Positions 9,716-22,317 of a DNA stretch of 64,000 nt are shown in pieces (the first letter of the stretch is position 1; each line of letters begins with the position of its first letter). The stretch covers positions 62,001 through 126,000 of the forward strand of contig JAENRP010000081.1 in assembly GCA_024741835.1 (NCBI GenBank). The letters are read 5' to 3'. The stretch is from Diplocarpon mali (Eukaryota > Ascomycota > Leotiomycetes > Helotiales > Drepanopezizaceae). The notes under the pieces were generated by a model that searched no databases, was not told the DNA's origin, and saw nothing but the letters and a program-made list of their open reading frames with translations. Made by a program: the position numbers and the translations under genes.

Positions 9716-12485
9716 TTATATGCCCCCCTCGAAGTTTCCTTGACCTGGCCAAAGATTGTCACCAAGGTCCCCCAACAAACCACCGAAGAACCGATTTTCC
9801 ACAAACAAATTATCGTAGTCCCCAACGCCGAGTGTCATACCCATCGCCTGCTCCAACCCATCGCCCATTGAGTACCCGAGATCCAGATCAATAATACCAA
9901 GGGATGGATCGAGATTGTTGACACTCATGTCTCCAAAGCCTTGTGCCATGTGGCTCTGGTTTGTGGAAGGGTTATTGAGTTGCATCTGCTGCTGCCAATC
10001 ATCTGCCCCAGGATAATTCCTGATGCTTCCAGAGCGTGATTGACCTCCAGAGTTACCTGTAGCAACTTCACTGAGTAATCGAAGAGGTGTGTTGGCAGGG
10101 CTGTAAGCGGATTGTGCACCCAGTTGATGGGCCTTTAAATTTTGATTTGGTTCTCCACTTGCTTCTGCATAAATCTCGGTTGCAGGACCAGAGGCAGAGT
10201 CGTTATAACTACCGCTAGCCTGCTTCTCCTCACGTTGACGATAAAACCACGTTCTGAGCATCAGAAGAACCATGAGGAATTTTTGAGATAGCCGCGACCT
10301 GTTTTCATGAGCCGCGGCCTTAAACAACGCTACTAAGCCATCCAGATACTGCTCTACCTTCATGTTATCCTTGTTTATTACCTTGCCAAAATGGCTGTTT
10401 GGGTTAGCTGCTGCAAAGTACATCTTTATAAGAATAACAACGGCATAAGCAACCCGAACAAAGTTTGCGACAGGCAGACAGCGAATAGTATCGACATCAA
10501 ACGCAAGAAAGGAGCTAAAGATGCCATCAATAGACTTCAAGCATATTGATAGCGCCGCGACGTGGGAGGAGCTGAGTTTTCTGTCTTCATCGCCGGAATC
10601 ATCACTGAGCAGTGCGGCTGTAAATGGGGGCTTGAATTCCTCAACATTATGGTCAACGTGCAAAGCAACTTCATGCATATAGAGGTTAACGACATGCTCA
10701 GTTACCTGTAGACAGGCTCCGCAAAGGTCAGCATAATGTCTCGTAGATGAAAGAGAGCAACCCACAAGAATTGGCCTCCGGTGGGATTTGGTTGACCCAA
10801 TCATCTAATTCAACCTCAAACCCCTTCAGAGCGTGTTGAACCGTCGGGTCTGCGATACTGACCTTCGCGCCAGGATCATCCATTGAAAAACGAGTCCCGA
10901 TATCTTCTGCGATGCGTTGACTTCGGATCCATTGGCAAAAGTTTTTGTCTGAAGGTAACGCATCAGGCGATGTCTCTAACACCTCCACACATTCGGCCAT
11001 GAAAGTCGTCCAGCGAACTAGATTAGGTCGGCGAAGACCCATGGATGCATTGCAACAAAGAAAATAACAAGAAAGCCATGTACGTCTCGACTCGAGGCTT
11101 TCCGAGTCCGGATACGGGGTACGTCGCCATAGATTGTCTCTAAAGAGGCCAGCAGCTTTGCTCTTCTGAAGCTTACTCTTCTTGCTCATGCCGATATCAA
11201 TTGCCATTACAGAGGCAACATGAATGAGTTGGTAGAACTTGAGTTCCTCAAAATTTTCTGGGGTCCAATACCAAAGACAAGAAACTATAATAGCTTGAAT
11301 CAATTCGAGCGTCTTATCTCCACTGCATATAATTCGATCGGCAAGGATGCTCATTATTTCCTTTGTCAATATTCGTTGCTTTTCAGGGTTCAATACACCT
11401 GCGCTAGCACTAAGAATCGCCAGAAAGACAATAGGCTTGGTCTTACGTATCTCGGCTGCTGTGGTACTCCTCGAGAAAACAACCGCAGGCATATGCGGCG
11501 CCATCTTTTCAACATACCAATTGAACAATGTGGTAGCCTCTTCCACTGTAGCAAGACCTTTGTCAACAACATCAGCATACTCGCGGGTCGGTGCTGCCTT
11601 TTGATTGGCAGCGTCCAGATTATGAAAAGGTCCTAGGGCCTCCTGTGCTTGTCTTTGCGCACCTGCAACTGGTGAGAGCGGAGAGCTGGAGGCGGCCGAG
11701 ATGGGCTCAAATTTTTTCACCTTTTGACCGGCGACAGCCATAGTGGGAGCTGGTAAGTTTTGAGAGGGGTTGGCCTCTGGAGCTTGGGGATACAAATCCC
11801 ATGCGTCTGGTCGGGATTTCGAGCGACTCGCATTATAAGGAAGTCCATGTCCTCCATTTGTAACTTGCTGGTATGAATTTGATGGGATTCGAGTGTGCAT
11901 CCCATTGGGCAGCTGTTCCGTTTCTTGACCAGCTATAGCAGCTGCAACAGTTGCAACGCCTGCTCCCTGCGCCTGGAGTGTTGCTGTCAGAGCATTGATC
12001 TTCTTCTCCAGCTCTGCAACACGGCTGTCTGTTTTCTTCTGCCTTTTTCGACTCGGCGGAGTAACGACGCAATTGCGGTTGGCTTTCGCGCATCTCTTGC
12101 ATGGCCCATCCGTATTATTAGGGTCTGGCTCGCATCGGACCTTCAGACCTCGACATGCTTCGCAGGCGCGGGATCGCTTTGGATCATTACCATCGATATT
12201 GACGCCGTCCTGCGATCCTCCCCCCCCCGTATTTTCTGCATTGCCGCCAGTAACCTGGGGCGTGGCATCGATAATGTGATCTTGGTGAGGCGGAATCGGA
12301 AGGTATAGTGAGTTGTACCCAGAATGCGTAGGAACACCAGGAGATGGGTGGGATGTATTTGGGGTTAAGGGCGTATGCAATCTGCTGGCTTGTTGTTGTT
12401 GTTGTTGCTGTCGCTGTTGGCTAGAGGAACTGGCTCCAACTTGTAACGCAGGGTCCAAGGCTGGATCAATAAAGTTTTCCATCAT
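9716..12485 (-). CDS. Zn(II)2Cys6 fungal transcription factor (WAR1-like)
   Basis: Exons 12485-10766 and 10716-9716 give 906 residues. The 49-nt intron 10717-10765 (GTGGGT..GCGGAG, branch GCTGACC) is my choice because it alone keeps phase and yields IPPEANS then TEHVVNLYMHEVALH; an acceptor 6-9 nt further gives stops or a shift. The DNA-binding cluster has cysteines at 108, 111, 118, 129, 132 and 139, followed by basic PSRKRQKKT and a short coiled coil (about 153-172) for dimerisation. A polyglutamine run lies at about 23-32. The long C-terminal part is the helical fungal middle-homology region. The cluster with GPCKRCAKANRNC resembles fungal WAR1-type regulators (weak-acid response), but the target genes cannot be read from sequence. 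Confidence 0.8.
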
Positions 12486-14060
12486 AGTAGACTACCAAAA
12501 GCTATTGGCGTGTCGGACTTCGGCGCGAACAAATGCCGTGATGTGCGGCGCTCGGTCAGGTTGGTGTTTTGGGCGATTCATGAACTGTGGCTAGTGATAG
12601 TGGCGCCATAAATTGGGACAGTACCTACCTAGGTAAAAAATGCTGCTTGATACCTTAACTAACGAAATCACAGTTGGAGCCATGTTTATTTTCATCGATA
12701 AATGCTCCCACCTCCGCTGCCAGAACCGAATACTTTATTTACCTAGTCTTGATAGCATATCTCAAATTATGCTGTTCTCAAGGGGAGGACTCACAGAACT
12801 CACTTGAATAGATATTACATGCATAGAGATTGATACAAAACACCTATGGATGTGTCTACTCTCAGCTCAACAGCTTCATAGCCTGCCTCGATCAATGCTC
12901 ATTTTAGGCTATACAACCTTCATATGACTTGCTTGTATGGCCACATGCTTTTGATTCATAACCTCGAATAGGCTGCAGAAATAAATTTTTTGGGAGTGGG
13001 AATTATGATGTATTTGAAGCATCGAAATATCTTGAAAAGTAGATTATATTCAAAATAAATAAATAAAAAAGAGAGAAAAATCCCTTTTTTTGCGGGTTCT
13101 CTTTATCACTTGTGGGGGTTTCCCTTTTGAGGCTACAACAAGCTGTTTTGAGAAAACCCTTGCTAGATAATTGAATAAGCTTTTCTCTTACAATGAAAGA
13201 GAAGGAGAGAGAAATACCATTACTAATGTACCCAGAGCCTGTGGACATTAAGAGCGTCGCCTCCAAATGGTAATAAAATAAAATATTCGATAAATACATG
13301 AGATCTTACATACTAGTATAATAATATTGCAATAGCGGATTTTCCCCGGCACTAGCCAACCTTATCGTCGACTTCGATAAGATCAAACGGAGCTTGATCA
13401 ATTGTCGCATGCTGCTTCACTACTGCGCACTCTTTTATCTACCCCACTTGCGTTTATAAATTATGCTCTCATGAAATTTACCTACGCTTCAGCTCTGGCA
13501 TTCATAGATCTGTGATGTATGAAAGCTCAAAAGGACGCCACTGTTGCTGACAGTACCACTTCTCAATGTTGGAGAAATTTATTGTATGATATTGCAAGGA
13601 CTAAGAGGCAAGGTGTATGGCTGTAGGTCCGCTGCCCATTTCTTGAACAACCAAAGCATGTCTGACATTTTTCAGCATGACCTCTTCCCCGAGGTATTGT
13701 CTGGCCCAACATTCAACCACAGGCCGGTTATAGCCTCAGACAGCCTTCTCGAATGAACACTCAAAGACTCCCAAAGACCCGACCCAAGACCTGAGTCGAC
13801 CTATCGATACAAAATCCAACGCCTGGAGATCCCCTGTCCCTAAGCCGGCTATATCAAGTCCCAGGTTAGGAAATTTATCACTGCTTCGACAGAGGCTGAT
13901 AAAAAACTCCACAGCACAAAGTGAGGGCTGTTGAACCAAAGACATACTTTTGCTGCAACTTCTCGCACTCGTGCTTGAAGTCCCTAAAAGTACTTCCTGG
14001 ATTCGAGCTTTTCAATACGGTTATATGCAGTTCTCGTTGCTTGGACCTGTGGATAGCAAT
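12486..14060. other. intergenic region, AT-rich, no gene seen
   Basis: About 1.6 kb between the two divergent genes (Zn2Cys6 factor and FYVE-RING protein). Around 12,950-13,330 it is AT-rich with A and T runs. Open frames here have no family features or splice logic. It probably holds both promoters. Confidence 0.4.
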
Positions 14061-16120
14061 ATGGAGCCCGCGTGTGTATCGTCTGCTAGTAGCAGAGATG
14101 AACGCCCTCTTCCACCCATCCCTGCTCCAGAGCTGGGCTCTATATCCGTTGCAGATGTACCAGCAAACAATTCGTTTTCGTTGTCTACCAGCCAAGAATA
14201 TGAAGGGCATGTCGAAGAGAGTCTGGGACGAGAGAGTAGTGTTCGAGGAAAGTCTGTCCTCAAAGTTCGGGCCAGTCAGGCTTCGACAGCAGCAAACTCA
14301 TCAACAGGCGTATCTACTTTGCTGGACAGAGGAGCACAGACAGCTGTACAGATGTCTGATGATGGTTATCGTGATAACTCGCGCATTGGAGCCTTCAGGT
14401 CTTCAGATACGGCAAGCAGCGAGAGAGGCAGTCCGTCGGTCCATCAAGCCAAAGATAGCAACGATACTGTATCAAGCTCTGCTGGGGCTCTAGTCATTGC
14501 TCTAGCTCAAGGCTTAGAGAGTGTGTCAAGGGTTTTCCAGGGCAGTCCGGCATCTGGGTCGGACCCGCCTGGAGCCACGCGCTTGCTATCCCATACATTA
14601 AGCCCAAGTCGGATAGGGCAGCAGTACAATGGGGATATGCATAGCCTAGACCAGGCGCGATTCGTTATCCCTAGATGGCAGCCAGATGCCGAAGTAACAA
14701 TATGTCCAATTTGCAGAACGCAATTTAGTAGGTCTTCAGACATATTAGAGGATGCCTGATCGACAAGACTGACTATCTGCGACAGGCTTTTTCGTAAGAA
14801 AACATCATTGCAGGTGATTGCCCAGGCTCCGGATTGTGTAGGGATGCCCATCGTCGGGGATATCTGACTGGGTAGTAGAAAATGCGGTCGAGTTGTCTGC
14901 GGAAACTGTTCGCCGCACCGAATCACAATTCCATTCTCTTACATTATTCAGCCCTCATCAGAAGCAACTTCCCCCACTACCATCTCAAGGCTGACTCTTG
15001 AATACGGAGGTGCTGGAACCTCTACCTCTGTCGAGAATCTTGGTGGCGGGGAGCGCGTCCGACTGTGTAATCCATGTGTTCCAGATCCAAATATTGCTCC
15101 TCCTCAGGTCGCGGAGAATCGGCGTCGACTTTCGCAGCAAGGTCGCGGTCGCTCGGTGAGCGAGACGGTAACGTCTAACCACTCAAGGAACTCGACTCAA
15201 ACCCCAGCGAATCTATCCGCCATCTACACTCGACAGCAAAGGCAACGACAACCCAGCAACTTGAGTCCATCCAACCCAACCACATCTTCGTACTCGGAGA
15301 GTAGCAATAGCTTGATGAGACCTGAAGATCTACATATTCGATCCCGAAGCAGTACAGTAAGTTCTCATAGCAGTAGACCTTCACTCGGTACTAACAGTTT
15401 CCAGGTCGGTACAAACCACGCGCTGGTACGAGAGCCCTGATAGATCTGCGGAAACCATTATGATCTCTATTACCCTCTTACGCGTGAAAGTTGTACTCTG
15501 CTGACCCAAACAAGGGCCATCCTACTTCTTCATCGGCACACTCTGGTCCTATGAATCGACATCACCCTGAGTCTAGGGCTCCATTAAGAGAGGAGGACGA
15601 GTGCTGGGTCTGCCACCGGGAGTTGCCCTCAAGCTCTCTCCATGAATCTGAACGCTTGCGGCAAGAGCACGTGCTCAAGTGCATTAGTGATGCAGAGCGA
15701 GGCTCGTCAACAACAAGGCCAGCCCTCCCCTCTACTTCCGAGTCTCGTTCTCCTCGCGGCGACCGATTCGGCCAAGCTGAGAGCTCGCTCGCTTCACCAT
15801 TGGCACGCTCTGTCCCCACCCCTACTGCAAGCACCCCCGAAGCTCGTATAGCTGCCCGTGAAGACGCCCTCGCATCAGTAGTCCAGGCCGCAGAATCCAG
15901 TGTGACTCCAACCCGCCGCGTCGGCCTCGTCAGTTACAAAGCCAGCGAAAAAGATTGCGTAGACGATGCCGAATGTACAATTTGCCTGGAGGAGTTCGAA
16001 GTCGGGGAATTGATGGGTCGACTTGAGTGCTTTTGTCGATTCCACTACAAGTGCATCCAGCAGTGGTTTGTCGGACATCCTGGTCAATGTCCGGTCCATC
16101 AACACGGCGCTGGGTACTGA
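14061..16120 (+). CDS. PIB1: FYVE and RING finger E3 ubiquitin ligase, Pib1 type
   Basis: Four exons, 14061-14727, 14786-14813, 14879-15404 and 15515-16120, give 608 residues. The second is a 28-nt micro-exon coding FFVRKHHC of the FYVE finger; every junction keeps phase and introns 1, 2 and 3 carry CTGAC branch sites. The FYVE domain (about 206-300) starts WQPDAEVTICPIC, continues RKHHCRKCGRVVC and ends RVRLCNPC; it binds phosphatidylinositol 3-phosphate on endosomes and vacuoles. A middle zinc-finger-like segment (CWVCHRELP.., about 436) follows a Ser-rich linker. The C-terminal RING (about 561-600) reads CTICLEEF, then CFCRFHYKC and CPVH. Yeast Pib1 has the same FYVE-RING order and is a membrane-associated ubiquitin ligase. 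The start is uncertain: an in-frame ATG also lies at 14025. Confidence 0.85.
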
Positions 16121-18392
16121 AGCGCCCATCTCTTGTTTGTTTTCATTTGCATCTCGGTCGGAGTCATTTTTGGGGTTTGGGCCATGACGTGGGTTTATTC
16201 CTCTCTCGTCTTTTTTCCCCCCGCGTTTTTTCGCGTGTCTACGAGCGGCGTTTCCTTCTTTCTCCTCCTGCGTAGGCATTTGCTCGATACCACGGTTTTG
16301 ATTTACAATTGACAGCCACCCAAGCAATTGAAAGCCATTCTCGCCGCTGGGCCCTCCTCTTCTCCTGTCACTAAAGCTGTGGCTCTGCCACCCTCTTGGC
16401 ACGGCTTCGGCGTGACCCTCCCTAGGTAGGCTACAGCAAGCGGGGTGGATCACAACGAATTGGCAACTGCAACCGATCAAATCCGCCTCGAGGTTTCTCC
16501 AAGCCGGCCGGATCGTAGACAATCCGAGCGACGTGCAACAAAACGGCTTTCATGTGCCTTTCTGTCCAACTACCAGGCCGATGAGGCAATGTCGTCGTCG
16601 TGCAGCATCGCTGGGTCTGGGATCGGAAGATGGACTGCAAGTTCGGACCGAGACCAGTCGGTCTCGAGGCACTTCAAGCGTCCGCGGATCGCAAGTCGCG
16701 CGTGCTGGCCAGCCGCGGCTTGCGCCGAGTGTCGGAACCGAAGTAGGAATTGCCGGGCGGTCCGGGGCTCCGCGATAGCAAGTCACACCGATTGTGCCCC
16801 GGCACCTCACCTTGGGGTGCTGGGGCTCTCGGGACGAAAGCCGTGAGCGAACGACTGCTCTCGGCCCCGACAGCCACTTGCCGGTGTTTCGGCTCGGGCC
16901 GGACATCTCTCGTCTCACGGGTCTTATGCCGGGCGCCGAAGCATGCCCGCGGGATGCACGCCTCTGCCTTGGGTGGATGGGCCGGTTTGCGGTGGAAGGC
17001 AGGAACTCTCTCCGAGCAAGTCGAGGCGAGGCTTGGCTTGGGCCAAGGAAATAGCCAAGGAAATGGCCACGGCCTGACATACACCCGGGCGTGCGGTGGG
17101 CAAACCGGGCAGAGACAAGGACACATTTTGCACTTGCCGTCCAGGCCGGTGGGGATCCGACCCCCCGGCATACAGATATCGCGCCATGGCTGATACTTCT
17201 CGTGATCTCTACATCCACTTGGATACGTTGACTGGTCTGGACTGGTCTGGGCCCCGGTGGCTCGTGCAGTCGAACGACGCGGCCGTGCACCTACGCGGGT
17301 CTACCCAGGTAGGCCCAAGCTTGCCACGTACGAAGAGAGCTGTGGTGCATATACCCGTGCGATCCCGATTCCGAACGGGAGTCGGTAAATCTGTGGCGTA
17401 TCGTCTTGGCACGTCGCGAGAGGGAGGGTGGGGAGTGATCGTGTCCGCGGGCTGGGACACAGCTGGCCGTGGAAATACGATGGACGACCTCTCTGCTCTG
17501 TGGCTGACGGGTGTCTGGCCGGCGGCGGATGGCGGATGGCGGATGGGAAGTCGGGCAGAGGCCCCCGATCATGAGGAAGAGGCTCGCTCGATTCCCCGGG
17601 CAGCTGAGGGACGGCTACGAAAGGGACCAAGGAGAGACAGAGCTGCGCAGTCGGGATCATCTTTGTCACCGCCTTGTTCTGCCCCGGCCTGGGTTTTGAG
17701 TCTCGGGTAGTCGCCTGGTGGGGAGGTCTCCGAGGGGGAGGCAGAATCAGGTTGGGCGGAGGGCGGGGACTCAGATGTCCCGGGGACTCGGATGATGTTA
17801 GATGCTACTTGGACGTGGGAGCATGATGCTGGGGCGCCCCTTGCCGGCTCATCACCAGTCTGGAGAGGGGAGGGAGAGGAGGCCAGCAGATGAGAGGGAG
17901 ATCAAGACCGAGGTCCCTCGGGCTATGAACGTGCAGTCAGGTACAGGGCAATACAGTACAGGGCAGTACAGTACCGTCCCGCAGAATGGACGGCATGATA
18001 TGATATGAACGCAGCCGAAGCCGAAGCCGAAGCCGGAGCCGGAGCCGGAGCCGGAGCCGAAGCCGAAGCCGACGCCGAAGCCGACGCCGAAGCCGAAGCC
18101 CACGCTGTTAAGCGACGAGGGAGGTGGGGAGGTCGGTAGGTGGGAGCTACCCACAGGACCTCAACAGACCGAGGCGGATCAATGGCTGGGGAGGGAAGCG
18201 ATGAGCTGCCACCAGCACGAGAATGCGGCGGGAGGCTAGCAAAATTCCGAGATTGCCCGTGGGAAAAACCCCTGTAGCAGACACCGTCGGAGCTGTTGTG
18301 GGTACTTACCCGACTGACTTGTATGGCTACCGTAAGCAGCCCCTCCCGCTTGCGCCAGCCTGATCGACCCTTCGAGAAAGGGGAAAATTATT
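16121..18392. other. GC-rich island without a supportable gene
   Basis: About 2.3 kb with high GC and long overlapping open frames on both strands, which is what GC richness alone produces; none shows a known domain. It carries one copy of the 16-bp motif (16528-16543) that recurs at the right end of the window, short direct repeats near 17,940-17,975 (GTACAGGGCA units) and a hexamer repeat. It ends at an assembly gap. It lies upstream of UGP1. Confidence 0.5.
18012..18103. repeat. hexanucleotide repeat (GCCGAA/GCCGGA)n
   Basis: About fifteen imperfect GCCGAA, GCCGGA and GCCGAC units in a row, followed by a shift to CCCACGC. It lies in a GC-rich island close to an assembly gap, which fits a stretch that is hard to sequence. 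Confidence 0.85.
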
Positions 18393-18418
18393 NNNNNNNN
18401 NNNNNNNNNNNNNNNNNN
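18393..18418. other. assembly gap (26 N)
   Basis: A run of 26 undetermined bases in the UGP1 upstream region. The true length of missing sequence is unknown. Confidence 0.98.
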
Positions 18419-18695
18419 CCAAAATTGTCCGAATTTATAACCCCGTCAAGCCTCCTCCTACTAGTACTAGTACGACGACCACTAAGATTAGGACTGGCCA
18501 GGGCACTGGGACTTGCACCATTCGCCCATACATAATCAAATCCTCTCCCTTTCCAGTCACCTCCTCCATGAACTATCTCCCTCGGCCTCTGGCTTGAACT
18601 TTTCTTTTCTTCTCCCGATTTGCTTTCTCTTCGTTTGCTCTGCCCTGCTTGCTCTGCCCTGCTCGCAAGTATTCCGGGTAGAGAGACCTGCAGTA

Positions 18696-18828
18696 GTAAG
18701 TTCTTTCCTCTCCAATCAGCAGTCGAATCTCATTCCTCCCGCTGCTCAGATTCCAGCATGCCATCCCATCTCTTCCCACTGTCCTGTGCTGCCTAAGCAT
18801 TTACTAACCAGGCTCCTTTCTCCCGTAG
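18696..18828 (+). other. predicted 5'-UTR intron of UGP1
   Basis: Donor GTAAGT at 18696, a perfect TACTAAC branch site near 18802, and acceptor TCCCGTAG ending at 18828 define a 133-nt intron. It lies 97 nt before the UGP1 start codon, in a C/T-rich leader typical of highly expressed fungal genes. Confidence 0.7.
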
Positions 18829-18925
18829 AAACCAGAAATCTTCCTACCTTCAACGGTCTCCTCCGGCCAGCGAACCTCCACCCTTGTTCCCTGGAACCCG
18901 CGAATTCAAAAACACACAATTCGAG

Positions 18926-21264
18926 ATGGCTTCCACACTGAAGAGTGCTTTGCCCAGCCACCTGAAGTCGGCTCTTGGTGGTGCCGATGGCGATAAGGCT
19001 GAGTTTGCCAGAAAGCACCACGGCAAGACCCAGTCACACATGGTGAGTCGGTTGCATTTCTTTGATTCCGTGTGCAGACTACTGGACTCCATTCATACCG
19101 TGTGGCTCGCCGACGTGGGCCGAGGGAGACGGGGCCGGATTGAAGGTGAACTCTTGACCAGCGGCCCCCGATCTGCGCAGAAAGAGTGACGTTGAATGAG
19201 CATCCTCACAATTTCGTTCTCGCCCTCGCCTACACTGTTCGGATCGCATCTTGCTGCCATGGAAGAATGGGCGCAGGGGACTACCCTTGCGCGCACCTGG
19301 CCAGACTGGGAGACATCATCAACTCACTGTCTATACCTACCTGGAATCTGTATTCATTCGTGTCCGGCATTCCCTGGCAGTGCTGATGACCTACACCACC
19401 AACCTCGAGAGTTTGGACCCGGAACCATGATTCTGCCAATCGAACGAAGGGAAAGCATCGAGATACACCCCGCCTTCCGACCATCAAGTTCTTCCGCATC
19501 AGACCTGCAACTTCACCCATCTGTACAGCTAAGCCTTGCCTCTTGGAGCAGGCATGAGCGCTCCAACACTGACCTTTCATCTCCCGAGTCCGGCTCCCCT
19601 GAAGCTGTTCATAGAGCATCGGACCCCTCAGCGCCAGGTCCAAATTCTTACCAAGAGCTGAATGGCCGAGGGATTGCAGAGCTGACCACAGGTGGCCAGG
19701 CATTCGAGAACACGTCGACATCCGTAGCTGCAAGCCAAATGCGAAACGCCCTCAACAACCTGGCGGATAGCGTCACTGATTCTACCGAGAAGAAGGTAAG
19801 TCCCCTGTGTTCCCCGCCTGTGATACCCACCTAGCTAATTTATGAAAGCTCTTCGAGACTGAGATGGACAACTTTTTTGCCCTTTTCCGAAGATATTTGA
19901 ATGACAAGGCGAAGGGAAACCAACTGTAAGATTCTGGCCTGAGCGTGGCAATGCATCGGCTAACCGGGCACAGGGACTGGGATCGTATTGCGCCACCCGC
20001 CCAAAATCAGGTTGTTGACTACAACGAACTCGCCAATTCCGAGTCGGTCGGTTTCTTGAACAAGCTCGCAGTCCTCAAGCTTAATGGAGGTCTCGGTACC
20101 TCCATGGGATGCGTGGGACCAAAGTCGGTCATCGAGGTCCGTGATGGCATGTCTTTCCTCGATCTCTCAGTCAGGCAAATCGAATACCTTAATCGGACCT
20201 ACGACGTCAATGTTCCTTTCGTTCTCATGAACTCGTTCAACACCGACGATGATACCCAGAATATTATCAAGAAATACGAAGGCCATAACATCGATATCCT
20301 GACCTTCAACCAATCCCGGTACCCCAGAATCCTGAAGGACTCCCTCCTCCCAGCACCCAAGTCGTACGACTCGCAAATCTCCGACTGGTATCCTCCGGGA
20401 CACGGAGATGTCTTCGAATCGCTCTACAATTCCGGGATCCTGGACAAGCTCATTGCCCGAGGCGTTGAAATTCTCTTCCTCTCGAATGTCGATAACTTGG
20501 GCGCTGTTGTTGACCTCAGAATTCTGCAACACATGGTCGAGACCGACGCTGAGTACATCATGGAATTGACCGACAAGACCAAGGCTGATGTCAAGGGTGG
20601 AACCATAATTGATTATGAAGGGTCAGTCCGTCTGCTCGAGATTGCTCAGGTTCCCAAGGAGCATACCAATGAGTTCAAGTCGATCAAGAAGTTCAAGTAC
20701 TTCAACACCAACAACATCTGGCTTAATTTGAAGGCCGTCAAGCGGATCGTCGAAAACAATGAGCTGGAGATGGAGATCATCCCGAACAACAAGTCGATTC
20801 CGGCGGACAAGAAGGGCGAGTCCGACATTTCCATCGTCCAACTCGAGACAGCCGTTGGAGCTGCCATTCGTCACTTCAAGAATGCCCATGGTGTAAACGT
20901 CCCGCGTCGACGCTTCTTGCCTGTCAAGACCTGCTCTGATCTGATGCTTGTCAAGTCAGACCTGTACTCCTTGAAGCATGGCCAGCTTCAAATCGACCCC
21001 AGCCGCTTCGGTCCCGCTCCTCTCATCAAGCTTGGTAACGACTTCAAGAAGGTCTCGGATTTCCAGAAGCGCATTGGCAGTATCCCCAAGATCATCGAGC
21101 TTGACCACTTGACCATCACCGGAGCTGTCAATCTTGGCCGTGGTGTCACTCTGAAAGGTACCGTTATCATTGTGGCAACCGAGGGTAGCACCATTGACAT
21201 TCCGCCCGGATCCATTCTCGAAAACGTAGTTGTTCAGGGTTCATTGAGATTACTGGAGCATTAG
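18926..21264 (+). CDS. UGP1: UTP-glucose-1-phosphate uridylyltransferase (UDP-glucose pyrophosphorylase)
   Basis: Four exons, 18926-19042, 19700-19795, 19849-19925 and 19974-21264, give 526 residues, the usual length. Introns are 657, 53 and 48 nt; all junctions keep phase and join QSHM to [13 protein letters not shown] to LFETEMD and GNQL to DWDRI. It makes UDP-glucose from glucose-1-phosphate and UTP in the cytosol, feeding glycogen, trehalose, beta-glucan and cell-wall synthesis. The nucleotide-binding [13 protein letters not shown] lies at about 131-143. The catalytic core contains [10 protein letters not shown] and [10 protein letters not shown], and the C-terminal beta-helix that forms the oligomer ends GSLRLLEH. 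The N-terminus is Ser-rich as in other fungal enzymes. The first intron is unusually long for this genome. Confidence 0.95.
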
Positions 21265-21718
21265 GTTCCAGCCTCTGTACCGTGGTGGCACTTGCTGCAT
21301 TCTGACTGTGGTATCTACGAGACAGACCCGGTCAGGTGAGCTGCACAATGGGTGTGCACCAGCGCAGGTTCCTACTGTGGGGGGTTTCCGGCAGCTGCCG
21401 GTAGATCGATTGATATTCAGAACCCTCAATTCGTGTACGATTTTTTAATGATCCATCAACAGATAGTTCCCACAAGATCTCATGAGAGAGTGAACTGCCG
21501 CACGCGTACTTCAACTCTAACGTACACGTGATCTTCATGCCCCTGCATTCTTGGCGGCAACAGGTTTGACCGACATGCACGTATCTTTCCAGCTCCGATG
21601 AGGTCCATGCGACATGCTCGTATCTGGAGGCGCATCAATGTCCTCGATGTCACTGATAGCTGACCGGCAAGCTAATGAGAACCACTCATCACCTGATTGA
21701 CGTCGAGCGTCCAACGAT
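21265..21718. other. intergenic region, no gene seen
   Basis: About 450 bp between UGP1 and the PSI-domain gene, presumably holding the UGP1 3' end. I see nothing else in it. Confidence 0.4.
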
Positions 21719-22317
21719 ATGGCACGATTTCAGCACCGAGCCTTCCAGTCCTGTGCACACAACAGCAGCGACACTCCCTACAATGAGTGGTTAAAGCTGT
21801 GCTGGACGCAGCAGGAATGTGGCGAGTGTCTAGGGACAAGGAGCGCCCCGTGCAGCTGGTGTCCTTCTGTATGCCCGTTACCCCTCCTCTCCATTGTGCC
21901 CGCGCTCGCATTTCTTTCCTCTCGAGATTTATGGATGACTTCTGACATGCCGTGGAACAGTCCGGGGCATGTATTCCCAACCCGTCACACCCTCAACTCC
22001 TCGCCCCATTTTCCAAACCGTATATCTGCCCGCTGTCGACGGAGAGATGGGAGTTGCGCACCAAAGCTCTCGGATGCAATATCTCAACTATCACGATCTT
22101 GGCGTGTGCTGTGAGTGTGCTTGCCGCATGTGCAACTTTTGGGTTATGTTTCGGTGCTTTCTTTGCGGGGAGCTGGGCGCGTCGTGCTTGGTCTCGGAGG
22201 GGGGACGGGTGGTGGGGTTTTTGGAGGGAATGGAGATTGAGGTTGGTGAACACTGCGGGCAGAAAAAGGTTGGTAGAGAATGATGAACAGCGGCCGTTGC
22301 TGGGTGCTGAGGGGTAG
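21719..22317 (+). CDS. small PSI-domain (plexin-like cysteine-rich) single-pass membrane protein
   Basis: Exons 21719-21868 and 21961-22317 give 168 residues. The 92-nt intron (GTATGC..GAACAG, branch TTCTGACA) is phase 0 and joins CSWCPS to SGACIPNP. The cysteine-rich part (about 29-73) has the PSI pattern CWTQQECGECL, CSWCP, ACIPN, ICPL. It is followed by ERWELRTKALGC and one membrane helix (about 92-118), then a short basic tail rich in Trp and Arg. There is no signal peptide, which fits related short fungal PSI proteins as I remember them. Function is unknown. It is tail-to-tail with the cnxG gene. Confidence 0.68.

Noticed and set aside
10728..10804. Intron of the Zn2Cys6 gene ending at CTACAG (10707)
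   Set aside because: No donor of matching phase keeps the conserved IPPEA block; the 49-nt intron ending GCGGAG fits better.
16550..17710. Overlapping open frames of 120-250 codons on both strands upstream of UGP1
   Set aside because: Explained by GC content; no conserved motif and several mutually overlapping alternatives.
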